Positions 17,199-26,313 of a stretch of DNA of 60,949 nucleotides are shown here, piece by piece. Location: NCBI RefSeq assembly GCF_022808645.1, contig NZ_JAKZKT010000027.1, forward strand, positions 1 to 60,949. Direction: 5' to 3'. This DNA is from Bacillus litorisediminis (lineage in GTDB: Bacteria; Bacillota; Bacilli; Bacillales; JC228). The position numbers and the translations under genes were made by a program. Within the stretch, counting starts at the first letter, position 1. Every line of letters begins with the position of its first letter. The notes under the pieces were generated by a model. That model was given only the letters and a program-made list of their open reading frames with translations, was not told the DNA's origin and searched no databases.

Positions 17199-17786
17199 GT
17201 GTTAAAAAACATAGTGAAACTATCATTTATGATTGCTCTACTCTTATTCCTGGGAGCTTGTGCGAACACTGATGATGAAAGTATGGACCATAGTGAAATG
17301 GAAAACACAGATGAAAGTAAAGGAGCTGATCATGGTGACCACGGCGAAATGAACCATTCCAGCTCGGGTGAAGTTCCTGAAGGTTTACAAGAAGCTGAAA
17401 ATCCTACCTATGAAGTGGGAAGCCAGGCAATTCTCGAGACTGATCATATGGAAGGAATGAAGGGTGCCACTGCAACGATTGTTGGTGCCTATGATACAAC
17501 CGTCTATGCTGTCTCTTACACTCCTACTACTGGCGGCGAAAAAGTTGAGAAGCATAAATGGGTCATTCATGAAGAGATTCAGGATGCAGGAGAAGAACCA
17601 TTTAAACCCGGAGATGAAGTGATTCTCGAAGCTGCTCATATGGAGGGTATGGAGGGGGCAACGGCCGTAATCGACTCTGCTGAGCAAATGACCGTGTATA
17701 TGGTAGATTACACACCTACTGATGGCGGCGAAAAAGTCAAAAATCATAAATGGGTTACTGAAAGTGAACTTTCACCTGTTGAGTAA
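17199..17786 (+). CDS. ydhK: YdhK-like lipoprotein with two DUF1541 domains
   Basis: 195 residues from the GTG at 17199, fixed by AAAGGAGG; the longer frame to 17106 has no site. A hydrophobic signal ends in the lipobox LFLGAC, so it is a lipid-anchored surface protein. A Met/His/Asp-rich linker (for example ADHGDHGEMNH) follows, then two DUF1541 repeats, each with HMEGM(K/E)GATA and ending in HKWV. Such His/Met-rich linkers usually bind copper or other metals; that is inferred. DUF1541 proteins have no established biochemical function. Confidence 0.87.
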   Translation: MLKNIVKLSFMIALLLFLGACANTDDESMDHSEMENTDESKGADHGDHGEMNHSSSGEVPEGLQEAENPTYEVGSQAILETDHMEGMKGATATIVGAYDTTVYAVSYTPTTGGEKVEKHKWVIHEEIQDAGEEPFKPGDEVILEAAHMEGMEGATAVIDSAEQMTVYMVDYTPTDGGEKVKNHKWVTESELSPVE

Positions 17787-17802
17787 TTTTAATAACTTAG
17801 AA

Positions 17803-17836
17803 AAGGGTTTATCCTGCAATGGATAAACCCTTATTT
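17803..17836. terminator. Terminator after the DUF1541 gene
   Basis: AAGGGTTTATCC (17803-17814) pairs perfectly with GGATAAACCCTT (17821-17832). It may act in both directions, since the next gene is convergent. Confidence 0.85.
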
Positions 17837-17869
17837 ATACTCACTAGACTGTTACTTACTTTTACCCTA

Positions 17870-18244
17870 CTATTTCACCCTTCTGAGAATTATAGATATA
17901 CACCATAGATGCACCAACAGAAGAATAACAATCCCAACTGCCCACCATAAAGTAAAATCTGAAAAAACTGAAGCAAAGATCATGCCATTTGCCAAGCCGA
18001 TTATGATTAAAACTGCACTAAATGTTTTCGAACCTTTATACTGAAGGATTTCTTTTCTGCTTCCCCATATTCCTAACACTAAAATCAGCCAACCTAAGAT
18101 AACCAATAAGATTCCTAAACTATCTACAATCCCAGGTCCATGTGCTTTACTAAAGGTGATTAAGCGCGGGCCCGTATCAGGTAAGGATATGAAGTATATA
18201 CCAATTCCAGATAATAAGACCCATAATATAATCCTGGTTACCAT
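17870..18244 (-). CDS. Small four-helix membrane protein
   Basis: 124 residues with about four hydrophobic segments (near 5-20, 40-62, 72-95 and 98-118) and a basic C-terminal end RRVK. No family motif is recognised. It overlaps the upstream DUF4383-like gene by 7 bp, so the two are probably partners in the membrane. Confidence 0.6.
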   Translation of the reverse strand: MVTRIILWVLLSGIGIYFISLPDTGPRLITFSKAHGPGIVDSLGILLVILGWLILVLGIWGSRKEILQYKGSKTFSAVLIIIGLANGMIFASVFSDFTLWWAVGIVILLLVHLWCISIILRRVK

Positions 18245-18624
18245 TCATTTTTCCTCCCTGTTTTCCTTTCTCCCAGTGTTAAGTAAACTGCGAAAGACAA
18301 CAAACCTACTAAAACATGAAAAATATTATCGGCTACTCCTAGTGGAATCAAACCAAAAGGATTCGGCCAGAACCACCCTATTAAACCTAGGCAGAAATAA
18401 AACAAACTTAAACCTAATAAAAATTTTCTAGATTTTACAAATTTATTTTCTCCAAAACTCGAAAGAGCCCCGATTATTCCTATTAATGCATGAAGGATAT
18501 TGTGAACTAAATCGTCTGTTCGGCCTTCATAAAGTTTTTGAAAAATACCAAAGCTTGCCTGAATAATAAATAATATAGAAATCAAACGGACATACACCAA
18601 ACATATTTTTTGTTTCATACTCAT
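18238..18624 (-). CDS. DUF4383-like membrane protein
   Basis: About 128 residues with four hydrophobic segments. HNILHALIGIIGALSSF and NIFHVLVGLLSFAVYL are the paired His-containing helices typical of DUF4383-type proteins. The frame starts at 18645, but TAGGAGG at proper distance selects the ATG at 18624 (MSMKQKICL). Function unknown. Confidence 0.65.
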   Translation of the reverse strand: MSMKQKICLVYVRLISILFIIQASFGIFQKLYEGRTDDLVHNILHALIGIIGALSSFGENKFVKSRKFLLGLSLFYFCLGLIGWFWPNPFGLIPLGVADNIFHVLVGLLSFAVYLTLGERKTGRKNEW

Positions 18625-18939
18625 GTTCATTCCTCCTATAGTCAATTACTCCTATATTAAGATTAAAAATATTCAGAATTTACATTCCACTAAAAATAAT
18701 TATACTTTATTATATGTCTATAAACCTAGGATTATAGAACTATAAAATAAAAACCCCAAACATCTCCCAGAGCGCTAATTAGTGCAGTTTATGTAGAAGC
18801 TTACTATACGAAAAGGCTCAAAGGAAAAATGAAGATGTCGACTGCTTTTTATACTTGTTCAGTAAATATATGTAATCTAGGCAGGGAAGAAAATTTCACA
18901 TATCGAATACATCCTCTGTAACAAAAAGGGGGAATTAAT
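18625..18939. other. Gene-free stretch
   Basis: About 315 bp of AT-rich sequence between divergent genes. I see promoter-like AT tracts and a short palindromic stretch around CCTAGG at 18725, but no supported gene, RNA or repeat. Confidence 0.4.
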
Positions 18940-19413
18940 TTGCAAAAACGACACGAAATATTATTTACACAACTGGAGACCTACCGAAGCTATATTTTAG
19001 ACGTTTTAGACAGTATCTCAGAAGAGGAAGCGGAAGTCGTACCACAAGGGTTCCATAATAACATCCGCTGGAACATGGGCCATATTTACTTGGATCAGTA
19101 TTTATGGATCCACACCTTAACGAAAGACACGGATGTACCGAAAGAGTACAATACATGGTTTGGATTTGGGACATCCCCAGCTAACTTCACCGCAGAAACA
19201 CCTACATTCTTTGAACTAAAAGAGCTGTTAAGAAAACAGCCCGCTCATATAAAAGAGACGTATGGTGACCGACTGGAAATAGAATATCCCCCTACAGAAA
19301 TGGGGATGCACACAATTGAACAAGTTCTAGTTCGGACAATCTTCCATGAAGGTATGCACTTACAAACCATTCTAGATATATTAAAGTGTTTGAAAGTTAA
19401 ATCTCCTCAATAA
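18940..19413 (+). CDS. DinB family protein
   Basis: 157 residues, a four-helix DinB/YfiT-like fold. The three expected metal-ligand histidines appear as NMGHIY near residue 47 and as FHEGMHLQTI near residue 135. Family members include thiol transferases dependent on small thiols such as bacillithiol. The TTG start follows AAAGGGGG. The substrate is unknown. Confidence 0.85.
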   Translation: MQKRHEILFTQLETYRSYILDVLDSISEEEAEVVPQGFHNNIRWNMGHIYLDQYLWIHTLTKDTDVPKEYNTWFGFGTSPANFTAETPTFFELKELLRKQPAHIKETYGDRLEIEYPPTEMGMHTIEQVLVRTIFHEGMHLQTILDILKCLKVKSPQ

Positions 19414-19417
19414 TACA

Positions 19418-19530
19418 AGGGGACGTTCCACTTGTTTCAATCACTGGATTCGAAGTCGCTACAACGGTGAACACCATTGCAGCAGATGCAAGTGAATATC
19501 GATTTTAAATGAAACACTAGAACCGTCCCT
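19418..19530. repeat. REP/MITE-like inverted-repeat element
   Basis: The left end AGGGGACGTTCCACTTGTTTC (19418-19438) and the right end GAAACACTAGAACCGTCCCT (19511-19530) are imperfect inverted copies. Ends of the form GGGACGGTTC...TGTTTC are common in small dispersed elements of Bacilli and Clostridia. The interior reads LVSITGFEVATTVNTIAADA and then stops, which could be the tail of a lost gene, but I cannot assign it. Confidence 0.4.
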
Positions 19531-19620
19531 ATGTTTCACTTCCTTTGATTACGATTATTGTGGTAGTGTAAAGGTAAAAATGAATGTGATAGACTTGAAA
19601 TTAATCAACGAGAACAAGTA

Positions 19621-19655
19621 AAAACATCCTGTCGCTATTAACCAGGATGTTTTTT
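19621..19655 (+). terminator. Terminator or attenuator upstream of the 19678 gene
   Basis: AAAACATCCTG pairs with CAGGATGTTTT and runs into six T. It directly follows a possible 13-codon frame (19580-19621) and lies 22 bp before the next gene, so it could be an attenuator as well as a simple terminator. Confidence 0.65.
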
Positions 19656-19677
19656 AGGATTACAAGGAGGTCCAAAC

Positions 19678-20379
19678 TTGAAAACCTTATTGATTGTATC
19701 CCATCCAAATCTCATAGATTCCGGCAGCCAGCAGTATTTTTTGAGTTCTATTAAGAACCGTGAAGACGTTACGGTACACCATTTAGAAGGTGTCTACCCT
19801 GACTGGAACATTGACGTGAGCAGAGAACAAGAATTATTAAAACAGCATGATCGGATTCTTTTTCAGTTCCCGTTTTATTGGTATAGCTCCCCTCCTCTTT
19901 TAAAACATTGGCAGGACGTGGTGTTAGAAGAAGGCTTTGCTTATGGGACAAGAGGAAAGGCTCTAACGGGAAAAGAATTTGGCTTAGTCTTAATGATTGG
20001 TGTCCAGGAAAGAGAATACCAGTCGGGCGGTGACGAGCAATTTACAATCAGTGAATTGACTCGGCCTTTTCAGGCAATGGCTCATAAAACAGGAATGAAA
20101 TATCTCCGGCCATTTACCATTTTCCAATTTGCCTATATGGAAGAGGATCAAAAAATGGACACATTAATTCAATATTGGCAGATGCTCACGATGGAAAACA
20201 ACAACAGCTTAGCAGCAAGAGAGAAATGGCTGATTGATCAATTAAAAGCTGCACAAGCAACTTTAGAATCTAATGATGCCAATACAATTAACTATGCAAT
20301 CGAACTAATCGAAGAAAATCGAAATCATATTGACGGGCTCAAAATTGTATTAGACCAAATGTATCAGCGAAGCAACTAA
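19678..20379 (+). CDS. NAD(P)H-dependent flavodoxin-fold oxidoreductase
   Basis: 233 residues. TLLIVSHPNL is the FMN-phosphate strand-loop, and FQFPFYWYSSPPLLKHWQD with GFAYG is diagnostic of the MdaB/YwrO/KefF quinone reductase family (PF02525). The catalytic part ends near residue 175; the last 55 residues form an extra helical region (SLAAREKWLIDQLKAAQ) that most members lack. AAGGAGG precedes the TTG start. The likely role is two-electron reduction of quinones or electrophiles. Confidence 0.87.
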   Translation: MKTLLIVSHPNLIDSGSQQYFLSSIKNREDVTVHHLEGVYPDWNIDVSREQELLKQHDRILFQFPFYWYSSPPLLKHWQDVVLEEGFAYGTRGKALTGKEFGLVLMIGVQEREYQSGGDEQFTISELTRPFQAMAHKTGMKYLRPFTIFQFAYMEEDQKMDTLIQYWQMLTMENNNSLAAREKWLIDQLKAAQATLESNDANTINYAIELIEENRNHIDGLKIVLDQMYQRSN

Positions 20380-20567
20380 TTTCAATCACTTCAAGAATAA
20401 CATCTCGAAAATACTACATGCAGCTTCGCACCGAGCTGAAGGTAATCATCTTCAAATAAGCTATGGCGCAGGTGCACCGCATTTAGTCTTGCGACTAGAG
20501 CCAGACAGTTATTCAAAGTCTAGAATTTGTCCTTTCAACACTAGATTGATCGGAGGTGCTATCATCT

Positions 20568-20750
20568 TTGGAAAATGAAGAATGGATTCTGCAAGAATTA
20601 CAGCGTATTTATGATAATACCAATAGCTATAATGTTCGTACTCTCATGAAAGCCACACAGGATATCATAAAAGAACAAAGGAAACGGATTGACCAAATGG
20701 AAGGGGAAATGGAAGGAACCATTTGGAGTCCAAGAAGATGGGGCGAATAA
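20568..20750 (+). CDS. Small conserved-looking helical protein (60 aa)
   Basis: It starts at TTG after CGGAGG and reads MENEEWILQELQRIYDN, ending in WSPRRWGE. It is charged and mostly helical (KEQRKRIDQMEGEMEG suggests a short coiled coil). It sits 26 bp before the ysnE-like gene and is probably cotranscribed with it. I recognise no family. Confidence 0.55.
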   Translation: MENEEWILQELQRIYDNTNSYNVRTLMKATQDIIKEQRKRIDQMEGEMEGTIWSPRRWGE

Positions 20751-20776
20751 TTAGATCTATATTATGGAGGATTAAG

Positions 20777-21232
20777 ATGGAAATAAAAGTAGATGATTTA
20801 ACTGGAAGTGAAGTAGCTGAATTGCTGAATGAGCATCTTACTAATATGAGGATGATTTCTCCGCCGGAAAGTGTCCATGCATTAGATCTTGAAAAATTAA
20901 AAAGGCCAGAAATTACATTTTGGAGCGCATGGGAAGGAAATCAATTAGTTGGATGCGGTGCACTTAAAGAACTCAATCCTTACCATGGAGAGATTAAGTC
21001 GATGCGTACGGCTTCTGCGCATTTGAGAAAAGGTATTGCCAGACGGATGCTTCAGCATATTCTAGATGAGGCTAAGCGTCGCGGCTATAAACGGGTTAGT
21101 TTGGAGACCGGTTCAATGGAGGCTTTTGAACCAGCCCGAAGACTTTATGCAAGTTTCGGGTTCCTATATTGTAAGCCGTTTGCAGATTACTCAGAGGATC
21201 CTAATAGTGTGTTTATGACGATGGAAATATGA
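20777..21232 (+). CDS. ysnE: GNAT-family N-acetyltransferase, YsnE-like
   Basis: 151 residues. The acetyl-CoA loop is HLRKGIARRMLQHI with the R/Q-x-x-G-x-G/A form, and the C-terminal part YASFGFLYCKPFADY followed by DPNSVFMTME matches B. subtilis YsnE closely as I remember it. AGGAGG selects the ATG at 20777 over the longer frame from 20723. YsnE has been linked to indole acetate formation in Bacillus, but the substrate is not settled. Confidence 0.87.
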   Translation: MEIKVDDLTGSEVAELLNEHLTNMRMISPPESVHALDLEKLKRPEITFWSAWEGNQLVGCGALKELNPYHGEIKSMRTASAHLRKGIARRMLQHILDEAKRRGYKRVSLETGSMEAFEPARRLYASFGFLYCKPFADYSEDPNSVFMTMEI

Positions 21233-21240
21233 GACTCTAT

Positions 21241-21280
21241 GAAAGTGAGTGCTATTAGTATGCATTCACTTTCTTTATTT
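21241..21280 (+). terminator. Terminator after ysnE
   Basis: GAAAGTGA (21241-21248) pairs with TCACTTTC (21266-21273) and is followed by TTTATTT. Confidence 0.8.
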
Positions 21281-21323
21281 CCGAAAAACATCAAAAAGGT
21301 TTTTTAAAACCATGAAAAGAATA

Positions 21324-21356
21324 AAAAAGCACGAATCTACATTCCGTGCTTTTCCT
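21324..21356 (-). terminator. Terminator of the peptide-linked operon
   Basis: On the minus strand AAAAGCACGGAAT pairs with ATTCGTGCTTTT and runs into a T tract (RNA U tract). It lies 16 bp past the last gene of the 30794-21372 operon and fixes its 3' end. Confidence 0.85.
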
Positions 21357-21371
21357 TCTATTCAATGTTAA

Positions 21372-21941
21372 TTATTTTATGTATGATTTATGATTTAGTT
21401 TCTCCATATAATTTATTAACTGGTTAGTAAAAGCATCTATACGGTTATTTATATCACTTGAATTAATGATATAGGATTCTCCTTGTAAAGTAAAATCACT
21501 TTTGCAAGCTGCAATTTGCATTGGAATAGCTAATCCCAGCAAACCCCGAACTACAATTCGCAAATGATCTAAAGGTTGAGTACTCCTTATTCCCCCACCA
21601 TTTGCAACAAGACCCACGGGTTTACCATTGAAGTTATCCATATTTAATATATCTAATGCATTTTTTAAAATACCAGAATAAGAATTATGATAGTTTGGTG
21701 ACCCAAGAACAAAAGAATCAGCTTCTACGGCAAGTTTTACAAAATCTTTTACTACTGGATTTGGATTTCTTTCTGGATGATGATGATAATTTGGATCAAC
21801 AAAAGGAAGAGGTCTTTCCCGCAAATCCCATATAGTAATTTGACAACCTTTTTTTTGCAGCTGTAACCCTACCTCTTTAACTAAGGAGGTAGTATGTGCA
21901 GGTTTAGCTGGACTTCCAGATATCAACAATACTTTAAACAC
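21372..21941 (-). CDS. NAD(P)H-dependent FMN reductase-like flavoprotein
   Basis: 189 residues, flavodoxin fold. LLISGSPAKPAHTTSLV is the FMN-phosphate loop, GSPNYHNSYSGILKNALD is the second FMN motif (canonical SP-Y-x-S-x-P replaced by HNSYSG), and NGGG follows strand 4. Such enzymes reduce FMN, quinones or azo bonds and in biosynthetic clusters often oxidise or reduce intermediates. It is the last gene of the peptide-linked operon, 26 bp after the MFS gene, and is the second flavoprotein in it (see 28117). Confidence 0.88.
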   Translation of the reverse strand: MFKVLLISGSPAKPAHTTSLVKEVGLQLQKKGCQITIWDLRERPLPFVDPNYHHHPERNPNPVVKDFVKLAVEADSFVLGSPNYHNSYSGILKNALDILNMDNFNGKPVGLVANGGGIRSTQPLDHLRIVVRGLLGLAIPMQIAACKSDFTLQGESYIINSSDINNRIDAFTNQLINYMEKLNHKSYIK

Positions 21942-21967
21942 GATATAACCCCATTTCTTTAAATTAT

Positions 21968-23203
21968 TTAAAAATGACTCGATTCATAAACAGCTTGTGG
22001 TGATGAATTTTTATTGATACTTCTGTACCAAAAATATGAAAGTAAACCGGTGGTAGCAAAAACGTAAATAGCTATAATCGTAAAAGCTACCAATAACGAA
22101 GATACTGACAATATACCTCCAACGATTAAGAATGCAAAAGCATCCGCAATGTTGCCTATACTAGATCTTACTGCCATCACCTTTCCTAACATATTATTTG
22201 GAGTCATCACTTGTAATAATGTAGTCATAGTTGTGCCAGAAATTGTACTGCCAAAACCAATTATGACCGCTGCTATAATAATGCTCTCTATTCCACTTGC
22301 AATACCTAAAAGAAAAAAAGCGATCCCTCTTATACCATATCCCGTAAAAATCCAGATTACTGGCCTTTTGACCTTCCTGGATGCCAACCAAAATGAAGCA
22401 ATAGTAGATGCAAGGGCGATAACCGATAATATATAACCAAACATACTGTCACTTGAAATATCTATAGCACTTAAAATTTTGGGAATCCCCAATTGTGTTA
22501 CACCAACCCCAACTAACAATTGAGTTGCAAAAGCAATCATTATAATTGCTATGGGTTTATTTTCAATACTAATAAATTTAATGCCATTCCATGCATCTGT
22601 TAAAATCGAAGTTTTATGACTCCCAGTGTCATTTTCAGTTTCAGGGAATTTTATAAAGTATATAAATAAAGCTGATAAGAAATAGGTTAAACTGTCAATA
22701 TATAAGAGCTGTGAAACATTAAAGTTAAATATTAATAGGATCCCGCCAAGTGTTGGACCCAGCATCATTCCTAAATTCTGAGTGGAGCCTATATATGAAT
22801 TTACTTTGTTAAGATCTTTCATGTCATCTACGAGCAAAGGTACACTTGCTTGATTTGCCGGATGAAAAAAGGCTCTTAGCGTTGTAATTAAAAAGCTGAC
22901 AATAACTATTTGTTGTATCGTTAATATATTTAAATCATATGCGATTGGTATGGACAGCGATAAAATCCCACGCAAAATATCAGATAAAATCATAAGTTTT
23001 TTGCGATCAACACGATCGCTAATAACGCCTGCAAAAATACCGATGAAAAAGTAGGGTATGATAGAGGTGAAAAGGATGGCTCCTGCTCCAAAAACGGAAT
23101 CTGTAAATTCAAAAGACAACAATGTCAGTGCCAAAGTATATATAGCCGTGCCAAATATAGAAGTTGCATCAGCAGCCCAAAGCAATTTGATGTTCCGATT
23201 CAT
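21968..23203 (-). CDS. MFS transporter
   Basis: 411 residues, about 12 membrane segments. The signature loop between segments 2 and 3 is GVISDRVDRKKLMILSD, the expected G-x-x-x-D-R-x-x-R-K/R form. It belongs to the MdtH/enterobactin-exporter-like efflux group. In this operon it is the only transporter, so export of, or self-protection against, the final product is the likely job. It is 22 bp after the M16 gene. Confidence 0.9.
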   Translation of the reverse strand: MNRNIKLLWAADATSIFGTAIYTLALTLLSFEFTDSVFGAGAILFTSIIPYFFIGIFAGVISDRVDRKKLMILSDILRGILSLSIPIAYDLNILTIQQIVIVSFLITTLRAFFHPANQASVPLLVDDMKDLNKVNSYIGSTQNLGMMLGPTLGGILLIFNFNVSQLLYIDSLTYFLSALFIYFIKFPETENDTGSHKTSILTDAWNGIKFISIENKPIAIIMIAFATQLLVGVGVTQLGIPKILSAIDISSDSMFGYILSVIALASTIASFWLASRKVKRPVIWIFTGYGIRGIAFFLLGIASGIESIIIAAVIIGFGSTISGTTMTTLLQVMTPNNMLGKVMAVRSSIGNIADAFAFLIVGGILSVSSLLVAFTIIAIYVFATTGLLSYFWYRSINKNSSPQAVYESSHF

Positions 23204-23225
23204 GTTCTTCCCCCTCGTAACTTTT

Positions 23226-25409
23226 TCATTTGGTGAAAAAAATCTCAGTCAATTCTTCTAACATGAGTTCATTTATAAATTCTTTAAAATCAAGATTATT
23301 AGTCATAACTGGCGGCGAGTACTGACCCATCCTATCCATATCTCTGCTTAATTGTAAAATTGAACTATGTTTTTTGGGATTAAAATACACCCACATATCT
23401 TTAAACCATCTTTCAACTTCATCAGCATATTTCCCCAGATAAATAATCCATTCCCTCACAGTATCTTTGAATAAAAATGTATGACTAGGGTCGCATTGAA
23501 TTCCCCAAAAAATATATAATTCATTGTTATCGGATATTAAACTTTGCACTATACGATAGGATAGGCCTTTCTTCCGGACCAAACTTTCCAGGGTTGGAAA
23601 AGCAGTATTCGTTCCAAAAGCAGCTTCTTGAAGAATTAATGAAGATATAGATTGTTTCGGTAAATGACTGATGATTGCAATCCCATGGAACCTGGCTTTT
23701 ATAGTTCTTTTTTCTATAATATTCCTTTCAGATAACAGAAAAGCTTTATTTTCATTGAAGGGAAAATTTTCAAAATAGCCTTCATCGATAAATGAATCTT
23801 CTGGAGTAACAATACTTATACCGATGAGATTCGCTTTATCTTTTTTTGGTGTAGTTCTTAAAGCTTTAGTAATCTTTCTTTTCATTTCAATTTCCAAATT
23901 GATCATATACTTTTCTTCATTAATCTTAGAATCGTACCTTTCATAATCCCACTTAAAGGATAATGAATTTATAATGGACTGCTTCATACTCTTTTCCCCG
24001 AAAAAAGAAATATGATAAAGAGTATGCCAACCCTCATATCTAACATTTTCTAAGGTTCCTCTTATTGAAATCTCTGATGGAAGCTCATTTGGTAGTAAAA
24101 GCCTTCCAATTCCCCTACAATCTATGCGAAATAGCACGTGATATCTTTTTGTCAGTGGGGAAGAACAAGCTGTATAGTAAAAACTACCTTTTCTTCTTAT
24201 ATAGATTAAAGGATTATTCTTCTCTTTTATCTTTTGTTTTTCTTTTGTATCATCTGTTACTTTAAATAGATTTTTCTCTTTAAGGGTTGTCATGTTTAAA
24301 TAGTGTAAAGGATAGTAGCTAATCTTTTTTTGTGGATTTTGTAATAGATAAAGGCCATGATTTGTAAGAATATGATTCATAATAACTTTTTGAACTTCTT
24401 GAGTCTTTTCTAGTGTCAAATAATGCTGATAATCTAAGGAGTTCAGATAAGCTATTCTCGTTTGTAAATCTTCTGATAATCGATGCTCATGTATAAGCAT
24501 CTTAACTAAAGCTTTATTAAATTCTTCTAAACTTATTAAAGGTTCCAGATTTAAAATGATTTTTTCAATACAATCCTGATCCGCTTTGTTAGAGATTGAA
24601 TCTATTGTAAAAATTCCGCCATGATCATAAAGATTAATCCTAAGGTTAAAAATAATCTCAGGATTCAATTTTTTTATCCTAATATCCCATATGTTCTTTA
24701 ATATATCAACATAAGGCCGGACTGTTTTGTTTAAGTTTATATACCATCCCCCGCCTATAAAGGGAATTTTTATATCTCTTGGGAGGGAAGTCTCTCCCCT
24801 GCCAATTGTTAAAGGATGAATTTGACTACTATCATTTGAATATGATTTTCTAATAATGCCTGAATTATTTATACAATCAATTAGATAATCTTTTTTCCAG
24901 GGACCTATAATATTAATAGATGCAGGAATATTATAATACTCTATCCCTCTTTCTAACTCCATTTTATCAATCTGGGAAATTTGTCTTTCACTACCTAATA
25001 TAGACTTTCCATATCCCTTACCGTTAAAAACAAGAGATTGAAGGTATTCCAAAGCCCTATTCCTAGGATTCAAATTAAATTGTTCAATTTCATTGATTAT
25101 CGTATTTCTTTCTTGCTCTAATATTTTGCCATCAATTGAGATTTGCCAATCTAATTGAAAAACAGTATCTATGTTTTCGTCTGAAATATAGAAATAGTAG
25201 TTGGTTTCATCCCGTTGCGTTTGAGCTGTTAATTTCCCTTTCTGAAAATTATGGGCAGAACAAAAAATATGCTCCAAATAATGGGCAGACCCCGTAGGAA
25301 GCTGATCATTGGCTGCACCAATAAGAAAATTTATATTTACGATTCCAGTATGTAAGGTAGGTAGTGATTCAATATTAATTTCTGTCCGCTCTAATACATA
25401 TTTTTCCAT
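23226..25409 (-). CDS. M16 (insulinase/PqqF-like) zinc protease
   Basis: 727 residues. The inverted zinc motif HYLEH is at residues 43-47, and a downstream acidic ligand is in NTIINEIEQF (E107 or E109). YGKSILGSERQI (133-144) is the usual M16 substrate-cleft segment. The remaining 500 residues fit the inactive second half and further M16 domains, so one chain may form the whole clamshell. M16 enzymes cut short unstructured peptides; PqqF is the biosynthetic example. The gene overlaps the epimerase gene by 35 bp and has AGGGGAGT before its ATG. The 33-residue peptide at 30693 is an obvious candidate substrate, by inference. Confidence 0.85.
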   Translation of the reverse strand: MEKYVLERTEINIESLPTLHTGIVNINFLIGAANDQLPTGSAHYLEHIFCSAHNFQKGKLTAQTQRDETNYYFYISDENIDTVFQLDWQISIDGKILEQERNTIINEIEQFNLNPRNRALEYLQSLVFNGKGYGKSILGSERQISQIDKMELERGIEYYNIPASINIIGPWKKDYLIDCINNSGIIRKSYSNDSSQIHPLTIGRGETSLPRDIKIPFIGGGWYINLNKTVRPYVDILKNIWDIRIKKLNPEIIFNLRINLYDHGGIFTIDSISNKADQDCIEKIILNLEPLISLEEFNKALVKMLIHEHRLSEDLQTRIAYLNSLDYQHYLTLEKTQEVQKVIMNHILTNHGLYLLQNPQKKISYYPLHYLNMTTLKEKNLFKVTDDTKEKQKIKEKNNPLIYIRRKGSFYYTACSSPLTKRYHVLFRIDCRGIGRLLLPNELPSEISIRGTLENVRYEGWHTLYHISFFGEKSMKQSIINSLSFKWDYERYDSKINEEKYMINLEIEMKRKITKALRTTPKKDKANLIGISIVTPEDSFIDEGYFENFPFNENKAFLLSERNIIEKRTIKARFHGIAIISHLPKQSISSLILQEAAFGTNTAFPTLESLVRKKGLSYRIVQSLISDNNELYIFWGIQCDPSHTFLFKDTVREWIIYLGKYADEVERWFKDMWVYFNPKKHSSILQLSRDMDRMGQYSPPVMTNNLDFKEFINELMLEELTEIFFTK

Positions 25410-26313
25410 AGTACTCCCCTATATACTCTAAAGTCCTTTTTAAATTGTATGTTGGAGAAAAATTATAATCTTTAATAGCTTTATATATCGGTAATGGCTC
25501 GCTAGTCTTTGAGAAAAGATCATTTCTATTTCTGTATGAATAATTCTTATGAAAAATTTTCTTTAATTCTATTACAAGTTCCCTTCCACTTGTTACTTTC
25601 CCAGGACCGAGATTTACAATATCAAGACGTTTTCCTTTTTCCAGGTTATTGATAATAAAACTAGATAAATCTCTAACATCTAAAAATTCATTTGGACTAT
25701 ATAAAACATCATCTAACTCCACCTGTTGATCATTAGATTGAATCACTTTATTTAATGCGCTACTCATCCAATTACCACTTAAATTTGGATTGGGACCAAC
25801 TGTACCACAAGCTCTTATTACTAGCACTCTACAGTTTGTATGCTGAGCAATTGTTTTCACAATTTGCTCATTATATAACTTTGTTATGCCGTAACTGGAA
25901 TATGGTGCTGGAAGGCTTTCTTCAGTTCTTGCCTCACTTACACCATAAACACCAAGTGAACTGATATATACTAAATTATCGATGAAATGTCTAAACAATG
26001 CAGTCTGGATCGATAACATTAATTGGCTTTCATTTAATATCGCTGCTCCCGTATGTTTTTTAAAGGAAGGATGAAGGGAGCCGGCGGCTACTACTATATT
26101 TTTAATATGGTAGTAGTTAATTATGTTTGATAAATCTTCATAATTCGTAATTGCCTTTTCTATTGTCTGATCTCCTTGAATCGAAGTAATCGAATTCATA
26201 TAACTAAGATCAATTCGATGGGCAAGTATTATAAAATCTCCTTTCCCCTGATTAACCATTTCCTTTGCTACATGAGCTCCTATTAACCCGCCTCCAATAA
26301 TTAAAGTGGTCAT
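25375..26313 (-). CDS. NAD-dependent epimerase/dehydratase (extended SDR)
   Basis: 312 residues. The N-terminal Rossmann motif is LIIGGGLIGAHVA, the catalytic Tyr and Lys are in SSYGITKLYNEQ, and VIRACGTVGPN is the extended-SDR substrate segment. It resembles sugar-nucleotide epimerases in form, but no glycosyltransferase is nearby, so it may act on another alcohol or ketone of the pathway. Its ATG overlaps the aminotransferase stop by 4 bp. Confidence 0.88.
   Translation of the reverse strand: MTTLIIGGGLIGAHVAKEMVNQGKGDFIILAHRIDLSYMNSITSIQGDQTIEKAITNYEDLSNIINYYHIKNIVVAAGSLHPSFKKHTGAAILNESQLMLSIQTALFRHFIDNLVYISSLGVYGVSEARTEESLPAPYSSYGITKLYNEQIVKTIAQHTNCRVLVIRACGTVGPNPNLSGNWMSSALNKVIQSNDQQVELDDVLYSPNEFLDVRDLSSFIINNLEKGKRLDIVNLGPGKVTSGRELVIELKKIFHKNYSYRNRNDLFSKTSEPLPIYKAIKDYNFSPTYNLKRTLEYIGEYYGKICIRADRN

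Noticed and set aside
19440-19509. Chemotaxis receptor fragment (reading ATTVNTIAADA)
   Set aside because: The match is too short to assign; it is recorded only as interior of the inverted-repeat element.
22149-22436. Frames antisense to the MFS and other genes
   Set aside because: They are shadows of well-supported genes and lack ribosome binding sites.
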